From: Pedobacter sp. ok626
GTDB lineage: Bacteria > Bacteroidota > Bacteroidia > Sphingobacteriales > Sphingobacteriaceae
Reading direction: 5' to 3'
Length of the DNA stretch: 64,000 nucleotides
Assembly (NCBI RefSeq): GCF_900100435.1
Contig: NZ_FNEX01000014.1
Span: 153,292 to 217,291, forward strand
The stretch's first letter is position 1, and each line of letters starts with the position of its first letter. The position numbers were made by a program, and so were the translations under genes. The notes under the pieces are model-generated. The model did no database searches. It saw only the letters and a program-made list of their open reading frames with translations, and had not been told where the DNA came from. Shown in pieces: positions 8,017-17,040 of the stretch.

Positions 8017-8805
8017 ATGAAAAACAAATTGATTATAGCCGGAATTCTCGGCTGCTTTGCATTTCTAGTTTCTTCCTGTAAAAAAGAAACAAGCTCGATG
8101 TCTGAAGAGCTAATTACGAGTAAGGCCAGCGCTAGTGCGGTCAATCCATCCAGTAACATTGGTATACTATCTACGCTATGGGATGGGGATGCTAATTTGG
8201 GTACAGGTGTTTTTAAAACTTTAAATGTGGATGCTCCGGCTACATTGGCGGCAGTGAACAATGCCACTTACGGTAAAATATGGAGATTTACAAAAGCCAT
8301 AGGAAGTAACCGTTGTGAAGTACACGCTGCCCAAAATTTTGATGCAGTAGAGGGTGACGATATTTATTTGGGTTGGAGGTCGCAGTTGAGTATGACTTCA
8401 TCTGTTACAACAAATGCATTGTTTCAGTGGAAGGCTTATGGTGCGAATATGACGCAGAATTATCCTATTGTTTTTAAAACTGTAAGTGGTAATTTTAAAT
8501 TAATGCATACTGCGTCAGGCGGAGCAAACACATTTATATGGAGCGCACCAGTAAGTGTGAACAACTGGAATACTTTTGTTTTAAGAATAAAGGTTTCTCG
8601 TGATGCAGCGATAGGGTTTATGGAGTTTTGGTTCAATGGAGTGAAGCAGAATTTGAGTAATGGTACACAAAGGTATTATGGACGTACATTAGATGCAGAG
8701 TACTGTGATCCTAAATGGGGGGTATATGGAGCAAGTTCTGAGTTGATAGAAAATAGGGTTCATGGATTAAAAATCGCATCTACTTATGCAGAGGCTGCTC
8801 CCTGA
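8017..8805 (+). CDS. lipoprotein with polysaccharide-lyase-like (jelly-roll) fold
   Basis: A 262-residue lipoprotein (lipobox LVSSC, Cys about residue 21). The body resembles heparin-lyase-I/PL20-type concanavalin A-like folds: YLGWRSQLSM, NWNTFVLRIKVS, GFMEFWFNGVKQ and the C-terminal DPKWGVYGA are the usual spaced strands. Such proteins bind or cleave acidic polysaccharides at the cell surface. I cannot identify catalytic residues with certainty, so it may be a binding protein. It is monocistronic, with the candidate RNA upstream and a hairpin terminator downstream. Confidence 0.65.
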   Translation: MKNKLIIAGILGCFAFLVSSCKKETSSMSEELITSKASASAVNPSSNIGILSTLWDGDANLGTGVFKTLNVDAPATLAAVNNATYGKIWRFTKAIGSNRCEVHAAQNFDAVEGDDIYLGWRSQLSMTSSVTTNALFQWKAYGANMTQNYPIVFKTVSGNFKLMHTASGGANTFIWSAPVSVNNWNTFVLRIKVSRDAAIGFMEFWFNGVKQNLSNGTQRYYGRTLDAEYCDPKWGVYGASSELIENRVHGLKIASTYAEAAP

Positions 8806-8880
8806 TTTAAATAGTTAGTCCGTGTTTCTTTTGATACGAACTAAGTTCAATGGAGGTTTAAAATTTAGCTAAATTACTAT

Positions 8881-8902
8881 AGGGCGTCCTTTTGGATGCC
8901 CT
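8881..8902 (+). terminator. hairpin between 8805 and phoH
   Basis: A 9-bp stem with one wobble pair (AGGGCGTCC at 8881-8889 with GGATGCCCT at 8894-8902) and a TTTT loop is followed by a T-rich stretch. It probably ends the transcript of the gene at 8017. Confidence 0.6.
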
Positions 8903-8952
8903 AATTGTTTTAGCCTTATCAATACAAATCTTTTTTGCTATTTTTATATACC

Positions 8953-10302
8953 ATGAAAAAAGCTGCTAATCATCCTTCTTTAGAGAAAAAGATCTTCGTC
9001 CTTGATACTTCTGTTATTCTTTACGACCATAATGCATTTAAAAACTTTCAGGAACATGATGTAGCCATTCCAATACAGGTATTGGAAGAACTGGATAACA
9101 TGAAAAATGGCAATGAAACCCGTAATGCCGAAGCACGCAGTTTTATCCGGTTAATGGATAATGCCTCTGGGGATCGGATTATGAACCAATGGATACCTTT
9201 GAATGGCAGTAAGAGCGGCCGTTTTAAAGTAGTAATGGATAATAAGCCTGATAAACTTGATGCGGAGGAAGTTTTTGGCAAAGGTAAATTCGATCACCGC
9301 ATTTTAAATGCCGCCTTGAGCCTTAAACAGGAATTTCCGGAAAAACGGGTGGTGTTGGTATCGAAGGATATTTGTCTGCGTTTAAAAGCAAAATCACTGG
9401 AGCTGCATGCCGAAGATTATGAAACAGGCAAAATTAAAAATGTAGAAGAGCTATATACCGGAAAGGCTGTGTTGACAAATATTGCGGATGAGGTTTTTAA
9501 AACACTTAAAGCAGAGGGTAGTTTTGATGCAACGGGCCTGGATATTGTTGATATTGAGGCTAACCATTTTTGCATTTTGAAAGGTAAGCGCAAAACAACA
9601 ACCGCTTATTACAATACAAAATCAGGCAGACTTTTTCCTGTCGCTCCCCGAACTATATTTAACATATCTCCAAGAAACGACGAGCAATCTTTTGCCATAA
9701 ATGCCCTGCTCAATCCTGATATTAAATTGGTCACCATACAAGGAAAGGCCGGAACCGGAAAGACCTTACTTGCCATTGCCAGTGCTTTGGAACAACGTAA
9801 AGATTACAGGCAGATCTATGTAACGCGGCCAATTGTGGCTTTGAGCAATAAGGATATTGGTTTTTTACCAGGAGATGTAAAGTCTAAAATAGATCCTTAT
9901 ATGGCCCCAATATGGGATAGTCTAAGATTTATAAAAGAACAATACAATGATGATCCAAAAATGCAAGCCAGGATTGATGACTTTGTAAGTACGGAGAAAA
10001 TCGTAATTACGCCCTTGGCTTACATTAGAGGTAGAACTTTAAGCAAGATCTTTTTTATTGTAGATGAAGCACAGAACTTAACACCACACGAAATCAAGAC
10101 CATTATTTCAAGGGCAGGAGAAGATACTAAGATCATCTTTACTGGTGATGTTTACCAAATCGATACTCCCTATCTGGATGCAGAGAGTAACGGCTTGTCT
10201 TACCTGATCGAAAATGCAAAAGATCATGCTTTGTATGCACATATTACTTTAGATAAAGGAGAGCGAAGTGAGCTGGCAAACCTTGCTAACGATCTTTTGT
10301 AA
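8953..10302 (+). CDS. PIN domain-PhoH family ATPase
   Basis: 449 residues from the ATG at 8953 (a TTG six codons upstream is less likely). The N-terminal half (about 10-145) is a PIN RNase domain beginning KIFVLDTSVILYD, with acidic residues such as DAEEVFGKGKFDHRI. The C-terminal half (about 240-449) is a PhoH ATPase with Walker A GKAGTGKT, Walker B FFIVDEAQN and a FTGDVYQID motif. This PIN-PhoH fusion (YlaK/PhoH2 type) is thought to act on RNA as a linked helicase-nuclease. It appears to be transcribed on its own. Confidence 0.92.
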   Translation: MKKAANHPSLEKKIFVLDTSVILYDHNAFKNFQEHDVAIPIQVLEELDNMKNGNETRNAEARSFIRLMDNASGDRIMNQWIPLNGSKSGRFKVVMDNKPDKLDAEEVFGKGKFDHRILNAALSLKQEFPEKRVVLVSKDICLRLKAKSLELHAEDYETGKIKNVEELYTGKAVLTNIADEVFKTLKAEGSFDATGLDIVDIEANHFCILKGKRKTTTAYYNTKSGRLFPVAPRTIFNISPRNDEQSFAINALLNPDIKLVTIQGKAGTGKTLLAIASALEQRKDYRQIYVTRPIVALSNKDIGFLPGDVKSKIDPYMAPIWDSLRFIKEQYNDDPKMQARIDDFVSTEKIVITPLAYIRGRTLSKIFFIVDEAQNLTPHEIKTIISRAGEDTKIIFTGDVYQIDTPYLDAESNGLSYLIENAKDHALYAHITLDKGERSELANLANDLL

Positions 10303-10361
10303 ATGTTATATCCAGACATTTGAATACTTTTAATAAATTGTTTTACCTTAAAAAATCGAAT

Positions 10362-10667
10362 ATGAAAAAAATTGTATTGTTGTTAGTGGTTGGCCTTGCT
10401 ATAGCAGGCTGCTCTAGCGTAAAATCAGGGACAGATAAGAATCTGGTAATTTTACAGGGAAAAGTTGAGCCTTTGGGGATGACTACCTTTCAGTATGGAA
10501 CACATACCATAAACTCCGCTAATAAAACTTATGCATTAAAAAGTACTAGAGTTAACCTTAAAGATTATGAAGGAAAAGAGGTAACTGTAAAAGGTGTGAA
10601 GGTAGCTGGTTATCCGATTGATGGTGGTCCTGAATTTATTGATGTGCAGGAAGTAAGCAATAAATAG
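10362..10667 (+). CDS. small OB-fold-like lipoprotein
   Basis: 101 residues from the ATG at 10362, chosen because it begins a textbook lipoprotein signal (MKKIVLLLVVGLAIAGC, lipobox IAGC). The mature part has strand-rich spacing (ILQGKVEPLG, YALKSTRVNLKDYEGKEVTVKGVKV), similar to small bacterial OB-fold proteins. No catalytic motif. It lies on the same strand between phoH and the M1 peptidase. Function unknown. Confidence 0.65.
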   Translation: MKKIVLLLVVGLAIAGCSSVKSGTDKNLVILQGKVEPLGMTTFQYGTHTINSANKTYALKSTRVNLKDYEGKEVTVKGVKVAGYPIDGGPEFIDVQEVSNK

Positions 10668-10717
10668 GTATTCCCCCAATAAAAAAAATTATAGATTGCG
10701 TAGGCAAATCTTATTTC

Positions 10718-12577
10718 ATGAAACGACTAACTTTAATGATTCCCATTCTGATGATTTTATCATGTCAGCAGAATACTAAAAAAACTACTACTGAAAACCA
10801 GGTTATGGTTGATGATCCGCATTCCTTTTCTAAGCCATCAATAGCTTATGTAACACACCTTGACCTTGATTTAAAGGTTAATTTTGAGCAACAGCAAATC
10901 ACTGGAAAGGCAATCTGGACAATTAATAACAAGGCTAAGGCTCAGGAGATTATATTTGATGATAGTAAGTTGAATATTGAAAAAATTACATTAGGAGCTG
11001 ACGAGAAGGAAACGACCTTTACATTTGGTTCCGAAACAGAATATTTAGGTAAGGCTTTAAAAGTCGCAATCGCTCCTGAAACTAAGTTGATCAATATTTA
11101 CTATACAACAGGTAAAGATGCAAGTGCTTTACAATGGCTTAATCCGCAACAAACCGCCGGAAAGAAACGACCGTATCTTTTTACGCAATCAGAAAGCATA
11201 GCAGCACGTAGCTGGGTGCCTTGTCAGGATAGTCCCGGGATTAGATTTACTTATAATGCTACGGTACAAGTACCGGCAGATTTACTGGCTTTAATGAGTG
11301 CTGAAAATCCACAGGCTAAAAATAGTTCCGGTATTTATCAGTTTAAGCAGGTACATCCCATCCCTTCTTATTTATTAGCACTTGCAGTAGGGGATATAGC
11401 CTTTAAGGCTGTAGATGAACGCACTGGTGTGTATGCTGAACCTTCAGTATTGGAAAAAGCAACATGGGAATTTGCTGATATGGGCAAAATGGTACATGCT
11501 GCAGAAAAGCTTTATGGCCCATACAGATGGGGTAGATACGATTTGTTGGTATTGCCCCCAAGTTTTCCTTTTGGAGGGATGGAAAATCCTAACCTAACTT
11601 TTATAACTCCAACTATAATAGCTGGTGATCGTTCATTGGTGAGTATTATATGTCATGAACTGGCCCATAGCTGGAGTGGCAATCTGGTTACAAATGCTAC
11701 CTGGAATGACTTCTGGTTAAATGAAGGCTTCACCAATTATTTCGAGCGTCGGATGGATGAAGAGTTATACGGTAAAAACGAAGCTGAAATGCAAGAAGTA
11801 TTTGCAAAACAAGCTTTGGAAGCTGCTGTGAAAGATATGGGGGCTGATAATAAAGATACCTATTTAAAAACGGATTACACTGGTCGCAATCCAGATGAAG
11901 GAACAAACGATATTGCTTACGAAAAAGGCTTTTTCTTTTTAAAGACGATTGAAGCGGCTGTAGGCAGAGAAAAGTTTGATGCTTTTTTAAGAGGATATTT
12001 TGATGGTCATGCTTTCCAGTCTTTAACTACTGAACAGTTTTTGGATTACCTCAATAAAAACCTGATCAAGGGTGATAAAGCGCTTGAGGATAAGATCGAC
12101 ATTCAGAAATGGGTATACGGTACTGGTATTCCAGCTAATGTAGCTGCGGTTGGCTCTGCGCGCTTTAAAGCTATTGATGCATCAGTTGTCAACTGGCGTA
12201 AAACTGGCGCTGTAAAAGGCTTGAGTAAGGAAATCGTATCGAGCAATGAAAGACGTTATTTCATTAGTCAGCTACCAGCTACGCTGACCGCTAAAGATAT
12301 GGCTGCGTTGGATGCTGAATTTGGTTTTACCACTTCTAACAATACAGATATACAATTGGCTTGGTATGAGTTGGCTATACGTCATCATTATACAGCTGCC
12401 GATGCACGCATTAAGGCTTACTTGCTCGAGAATGGAAGGATGTGGCACATTATTCCATTGTATAAAGAAATGATGGCTACACATGAAGGATTAAAAAGAG
12501 CAAGAGATATTTACAAATTAGCAAGACCAAATTATCATCCTATGACTTATCTGGCTATTGATAAGTTGTTGAAATAG
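10718..12577 (+). CDS. M1 family zinc aminopeptidase, lipoprotein
   Basis: A 619-residue metallopeptidase of the leukotriene A4 hydrolase/aminopeptidase N family. It starts with a lipoprotein signal (lipobox ILSC, Cys about 16), so it should be membrane-anchored outside the cytoplasm. The zinc site is HELAH at 313-317 with the third ligand Glu336 in LNEGFTNYF, and the substrate-recognition motif GGMENPN lies just upstream. The C-terminal helical domain is of the LTA4H type, with RARDIYKLARPNYHPMT near the end. It trims N-terminal residues from peptides. Apparently monocistronic. Confidence 0.93.
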   Translation: MKRLTLMIPILMILSCQQNTKKTTTENQVMVDDPHSFSKPSIAYVTHLDLDLKVNFEQQQITGKAIWTINNKAKAQEIIFDDSKLNIEKITLGADEKETTFTFGSETEYLGKALKVAIAPETKLINIYYTTGKDASALQWLNPQQTAGKKRPYLFTQSESIAARSWVPCQDSPGIRFTYNATVQVPADLLALMSAENPQAKNSSGIYQFKQVHPIPSYLLALAVGDIAFKAVDERTGVYAEPSVLEKATWEFADMGKMVHAAEKLYGPYRWGRYDLLVLPPSFPFGGMENPNLTFITPTIIAGDRSLVSIICHELAHSWSGNLVTNATWNDFWLNEGFTNYFERRMDEELYGKNEAEMQEVFAKQALEAAVKDMGADNKDTYLKTDYTGRNPDEGTNDIAYEKGFFFLKTIEAAVGREKFDAFLRGYFDGHAFQSLTTEQFLDYLNKNLIKGDKALEDKIDIQKWVYGTGIPANVAAVGSARFKAIDASVVNWRKTGAVKGLSKEIVSSNERRYFISQLPATLTAKDMAALDAEFGFTTSNNTDIQLAWYELAIRHHYTAADARIKAYLLENGRMWHIIPLYKEMMATHEGLKRARDIYKLARPNYHPMTYLAIDKLLK

Positions 12578-12681
12578 GACATTTAGATAGGCCGTTAGTT
12601 TTTCTGGACAAACTGATGTCTTATGCTACATATATCTGTCCTTAAAATAGTATTAAAGCTAATTTTATCCGTTTTTAATTA

Positions 12682-12787
12682 TTGGCACAGAGTTTGTCTT
12701 TAATGAAACGGTTTAGTTTGGTTTAGGTTGATCTGTGGTGGATCGACCTTATAAACGGGAATAGTCTCTCCGACTTATTCCCGTTTC
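12682..12787 (+). ncRNA. candidate small RNA with sigma-54-like promoter
   Basis: The 359-bp gap between the M1 peptidase and mprF has no ORF worth calling. At 12682-12698 lies TTGGCACA, four bases, then TTGTC. The GG and the -12 G are 12 bp apart, as in sigma-54 promoters, but the usual -12 C is T. Downstream are a hairpin at 12726-12748 (GGTTGATC/GATCGACC) and a long hairpin at 12753-12786 (AAACGGGAATA/TATTCCCGTTT). This suggests a short RNA of about 80-90 nt starting near 12708. The feature includes the promoter. Speculative. Confidence 0.35.
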
Positions 12788-12936
12788 TCATTTAAAGCCC
12801 TTTGGTCGCCTTTGTATACTGCCTGATAATAACTATTTTTAAGTTTAGTCGTTGTTACTAAGAGTTTTAGTGATTCGGGCAAATTAAAGCTTAGAAAAAA
12901 GATACTGAATTGATATTCTTTTTTTACAATTGCAAT

Positions 12937-15525
12937 ATGAATAAAGCCAAGTTATATATATCTAAACTTGTTTATAATAAATTCTTTTGGCAGCTGTTTG
13001 TAGCGATTTTTATGATTGCTATGGCAATATTCTTTATCCGACAGGAACACATTGAAGTAATCAAGATTAAAGACCAGCTGAGTAGGAGCCATCCACTGTA
13101 TATATTTTTGGGCATAGTTTTAACTCTTGTGTACATTGCAGCACAGGGCTTAATGTATGTGCACAGTTTTAAGGCCCTAAACAAGCCTTTGCCACTAACA
13201 CTGGCTACACAATTGTTTCTGAAGAGGAATTTGGTAAGCATTTTTCTACCCGCCGGTGGATTTTCTTCATTGGTTTTTTTTACGAAGGAGATTGAAAAAA
13301 AGGGAATAACCAAGTCGCAAATACACCTGGCATCTACATTATTTGGCTTTTGTAGTATTTTATCTGTGGTTGTTGTGGCTATTCCTGTATTGGCCATAGC
13401 TTTATTGTTTACCAAAATTGGAACAGCTGAACTGTTGAGTTTTGTGTTTCTTTTGCTACTTACTGCTGCATTTATTTTGCTGATTTATTCTATATCTATA
13501 AAAGGTAAAGCTTATGGTTGGCTCTCCAGAATAAGACCTTCACTATCTACTGTATTGGATGATATGATTAATGAAAAGATCATTAGAAGGCAGTTTTGGA
13601 TTACCCTTTTTGTTTCTATAGGCATCGAAGTAATTGGTATTATTCATCTTTATATAGCTATGTTAGCACTGGGGCTTGATGCCAGCTGGCCTGCTGCAAT
13701 AATTGGTTATATTGTGATGGTGATCCTATTGATAGCTTCGCCCTTTTTAAGAGGTTTAGGAGCAATAGAAGTGTCACTCACCTTTGTGTTGCAGCAGTTT
13801 GGTTTTCCCATTCTCGCTGCAGCAACCATCACCTTGTTATTTAGGTTCTTCGAATTTTGGTTGCCCTTACTTGCTGGTTTGTTCAGCTTTATTACAAAGA
13901 AGGACAATGTGATCCTTAGGATATTACCCGCCTGTATAATCCTTGTTTTGGGTATTGTGAATATCATATCTGCCATTACCCCAGCTATACCTACACGTTT
14001 GCGGATGGTTAAGAACTTGTTGCCAGAAGATTTAATCGTAACCAGTAATACACTTGTATTAGTTTTTGGTTTGATCCTGGTTATCATCAGTATATTTTTA
14101 TTGCAAGGATCTAAGCGTGCCTGGTATGCAGCTATATTTCTAACGGTTTTCTCTTTATTTGGACACTTGATTAAGGCTGCAGATTACGAAGAAGCAGTGT
14201 TGGCATTTATAGCGTGTTCTGTGTTGATATATACGCGTAACTCTTATAGACTTCGGCCAAATGCCCGATTGGTTGCTATTGATTACATGGTTTTAATATA
14301 TGCCATACTTGCTGTGTTGGCATATGGTGTATTGGGCTTTTATTTTATAGATAAAAGACATTTTGGGATTGATTTTCATATTATGCAGGCGTTGAAGGCT
14401 GTATTGCAATTGTTCTTTTTAATTGATGATCATGGCATGACGCCGCTTACCCGATTTGGTGAGCGCTTTCAGGATTCTATATACATATCTGGGGCGGCGG
14501 TGATACTTTTTGTTGTTTTTAGCGTATTTAGACCTTACTTTTCTAAACCCTACAACTCAACAGAAGATTTTGATCTCGCCAGGAGGTTATTAGATAAATA
14601 CGGCACATCAGCTTTGGATTATTTCAAGGTATACCCTGACAAATTTCTGTTTTTTAACGCAAGTAAAACTGCTTTTATCAGCTTTAAGCTTACCCGTCAT
14701 TTTGCAATAGTATTGGAAAATCCTGTTGCTGAGAACGAGGCTGAGCAAACAGCTATGATTGCTTCATTTGAAGAATTCTGTGCGCAAAATGGCTTTATAA
14801 GCGCTTATTATAGAGTTCCTGAACATTCCTTAGGCATGTATACTGCCATGAAATATAAGCATATTCCTATTGGCGAGGAGGCCGTATTGAATCTTACCAC
14901 TTTTACACTCGATGGTGGTAAAATGAAAACCACCAGAAGTGCGATAAGCAGGCTGACAGCGGAAGGCTATTGTTTCAAAGTATATAAGGAACCCATAAAA
15001 GAAGGTTTGTTGCAGAAATTAGAAAAGGTGTCTGATAATTGGCTGGATGAGTTGAAGCAAAAGGAGGTAGCTTTTACACAAGGTGTTTTTGATACCAGTA
15101 TTTTAAAAGCGCAAACCATTATTACTGTAGAGGATGAAGAAGAGAAGGTGTACGCATTTTTGAACTTAATTCCAGATTATGTACCAGGTGAGGCGACTTA
15201 TGATTTGATTAGAAAGGTATGTGATGCACCTAATGGTGTCCTGGATATGCTGTTGGCTAAGACTTTTATTTATTTGAAAGAGGAGGGATACACGGCTGTA
15301 AACATGGGACTTGCACCGCTGTCTGGCATGGAGAAGGTGAACATCACCCAGAAAACGATTAAATATGCCTACGAGAATTTTAAAATGTTTGGCCAGTTTA
15401 AAGGCCTAAGAAAATATAAAGAGAAATTCTACCCAAACTGGAACAAGAAGTATTTGATTTATAGTCATAATTACCACCTTTTACAAGTGCCTTCAGCTTT
15501 AAAAAGAGTCTCTGAAGGTAATTAA
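12937..15525 (+). CDS. mprF: MprF-type phosphatidylglycerol lysyltransferase/flippase
   Basis: 862 residues from the ATG at 12937; a TTG nine codons upstream is rejected. The N-terminal part (about 1-520) has many membrane segments, as in the MprF flippase domain. The C-terminal part (about 540-862) is the cytosolic GNAT-fold aminoacyl-transferase (DUF2156), containing FKGLRKYKEKFYPNW near the end. The family transfers an amino acid, usually lysine, from aminoacyl-tRNA to a membrane lipid and lowers surface negative charge. It is convergent, with one base between stops, with two VirJ/AcvB-domain genes. Amino acid and lipid specificity cannot be told from sequence. Confidence 0.9.
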   Translation: MNKAKLYISKLVYNKFFWQLFVAIFMIAMAIFFIRQEHIEVIKIKDQLSRSHPLYIFLGIVLTLVYIAAQGLMYVHSFKALNKPLPLTLATQLFLKRNLVSIFLPAGGFSSLVFFTKEIEKKGITKSQIHLASTLFGFCSILSVVVVAIPVLAIALLFTKIGTAELLSFVFLLLLTAAFILLIYSISIKGKAYGWLSRIRPSLSTVLDDMINEKIIRRQFWITLFVSIGIEVIGIIHLYIAMLALGLDASWPAAIIGYIVMVILLIASPFLRGLGAIEVSLTFVLQQFGFPILAAATITLLFRFFEFWLPLLAGLFSFITKKDNVILRILPACIILVLGIVNIISAITPAIPTRLRMVKNLLPEDLIVTSNTLVLVFGLILVIISIFLLQGSKRAWYAAIFLTVFSLFGHLIKAADYEEAVLAFIACSVLIYTRNSYRLRPNARLVAIDYMVLIYAILAVLAYGVLGFYFIDKRHFGIDFHIMQALKAVLQLFFLIDDHGMTPLTRFGERFQDSIYISGAAVILFVVFSVFRPYFSKPYNSTEDFDLARRLLDKYGTSALDYFKVYPDKFLFFNASKTAFISFKLTRHFAIVLENPVAENEAEQTAMIASFEEFCAQNGFISAYYRVPEHSLGMYTAMKYKHIPIGEEAVLNLTTFTLDGGKMKTTRSAISRLTAEGYCFKVYKEPIKEGLLQKLEKVSDNWLDELKQKEVAFTQGVFDTSILKAQTIITVEDEEEKVYAFLNLIPDYVPGEATYDLIRKVCDAPNGVLDMLLAKTFIYLKEEGYTAVNMGLAPLSGMEKVNITQKTIKYAYENFKMFGQFKGLRKYKEKFYPNWNKKYLIYSHNYHLLQVPSALKRVSEGN

Positions 15526-15526
15526 G

Positions 15527-16207
15527 CTAGTTTACTAAGCATTTTATTACACTACCCGCTACTGCTTTTATATCATCTCCATAATGATGGGAGCCTGGAA
15601 TGGTTATTTTCCGGATGTTATTGGTTTCCTTTAATTCCTGACTGCTATCTGTTCGCTCGTCATCTCCATAAATACAAAATACAGGAACTTTTATTTTTAG
15701 GAGCTCCGGGTATACTTTGTATTTATCCTTATTGGTATATTTTGCGTTTAGCATATTGATAAACTTGACTTCGAAGCTATTTGAAAAACCAGGAGAGAGT
15801 AAGACTAGACTTTTTATTTTCTCTGCCGTGGAAGCAGGTAGATTTGAAGGCAGGAATGCTGCCACTTCTGCACCAAAAGAATAACCTATTATGTCGAAAG
15901 TATCTTTATTCCATTGCTTTAGGTAATTGGTAATGATGATATTCATATCTGCCCCAAATTGAACGGGTGTTTTTTGTTCCCAAAAATATTTTCTAGTATC
16001 CAATGAAATTACGGAGTATCCATTTTTACCAAACTCATCTACGAGCTGTTTAGAAAATGTATTCCAGCCACCATCGCCTGTTAAGAATACCAGAACTGGT
16101 TTATTGGTGTTTTTAAGCTGTACGTGAATAGGGTACTCAGTTGTTTGGGCATCGACTTGAACAAAATTGAAAAAAAACACTAAAAAAAGTACGGCTATAA
16201 GTTTCAT
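15527..16207 (-). CDS. VirJ/AcvB-domain alpha/beta hydrolase (secreted)
   Basis: A 226-residue protein with a signal peptide (about 1-20, ending VDAQ). It matches the VirJ domain: LTGDGGWNTFSKQL near the N-terminus, nucleophile elbow GYSFGAE (Ser), an acidic-residue region CIYGDDERTD and a C-terminal GSHHYGDD with the candidate catalytic His. In Agrobacterium the VirJ-domain protein AcvB hydrolyses lysyl-phosphatidylglycerol and is encoded with an MprF homologue. The convergent mprF neighbour here supports a similar role, but that is inferred. Its start overlaps the paralogous gene upstream by 4 bp. Confidence 0.82.
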   Translation of the reverse strand: MKLIAVLFLVFFFNFVQVDAQTTEYPIHVQLKNTNKPVLVFLTGDGGWNTFSKQLVDEFGKNGYSVISLDTRKYFWEQKTPVQFGADMNIIITNYLKQWNKDTFDIIGYSFGAEVAAFLPSNLPASTAEKIKSLVLLSPGFSNSFEVKFINMLNAKYTNKDKYKVYPELLKIKVPVFCIYGDDERTDSSQELKETNNIRKITIPGSHHYGDDIKAVAGSVIKCLVN

Positions 16208-16941
16208 TTTTGGTTTACTCCTCTAGTTATGGTGGCTATGATCTCGCTAAATGAGGTTTGATCGTAACTGTGATCTCCGGGGATTAATTTAACATAAAAG
16301 TTTGATTTTATGACTCCTTCCAATGCTCTAGGGTCTTCATCTTTTCCGTAGAAACAGTAGATTGGTATTTTAATTTTGTCCACCTCTGTTTTTACATTAT
16401 ATTTTTTATTGTCCTTGGCAATGTTAAGTAAGTCGGAGGTACGGACCTTAAAATCTGATGTTGCAAATGGAGAGAGCATGCCAAGCGCCGCAACTCTGCT
16501 TTTTAGGCGGGGATGAAGTCTATTGTATATAAATGGTATAACATCAGCACCAAAAGAATAACCACAAAGAAAGATCTTTTCGGGTCTATATTGCCTTACA
16601 TAGACCATCAGCAACATAGCAATGTCTTCTGCGGTTTTTCTTGGTGTCTTGCCTTCCCAAAAATAATCACGGGAGTTGAAGCCAACGGTGTTAAATCCTG
16701 AACCAGAAAATTTAAGGGAGATCTCATCTTCGAAATCCATCCAGCCCCCATCTCCTGAAAGGATTAAAACTAAGGTGTTGCTTTTAAGGCTATCTGGTGC
16801 TGGGTATGCAAATACTGGCAAATCGAAATCGGAGCGTTGTATTCCATTGTGTCGGGTAACCCTGTCTCGCTTTAATAAACTACAACTAGATAGGCTGATT
16901 AAGCCTGTTATAAATAGAATATTCAAGGGTTTACTAAACAT
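16204..16941 (-). CDS. VirJ/AcvB-domain alpha/beta hydrolase (lipoprotein)
   Basis: 245 residues with a lipoprotein signal (lipobox LSSC, Cys about 20). It is a paralogue of the next gene: LSGDGGWMDFEDE, elbow GYSFGAD, CFYGKDEDPRA and GDHSYDQ match the same four blocks. The two form a 4-bp-overlapping operon, so one hydrolase is probably anchored and the other soluble in the periplasm. All the expected catalytic residues are present in both copies, so neither looks decayed. Likely acts on aminoacylated lipid; substrate unproven. Confidence 0.82.
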   Translation of the reverse strand: MFSKPLNILFITGLISLSSCSLLKRDRVTRHNGIQRSDFDLPVFAYPAPDSLKSNTLVLILSGDGGWMDFEDEISLKFSGSGFNTVGFNSRDYFWEGKTPRKTAEDIAMLLMVYVRQYRPEKIFLCGYSFGADVIPFIYNRLHPRLKSRVAALGMLSPFATSDFKVRTSDLLNIAKDNKKYNVKTEVDKIKIPIYCFYGKDEDPRALEGVIKSNFYVKLIPGDHSYDQTSFSEIIATITRGVNQK

Positions 16942-17040
16942 TGAGTTTATTATTTTTGACTGATTTACTTAGTTTTTCTTTACAAATATTGTTCCCTAAA
17001 ATGAAAAATGTATTACCTTACAGTAGTTATTAATTTATGT

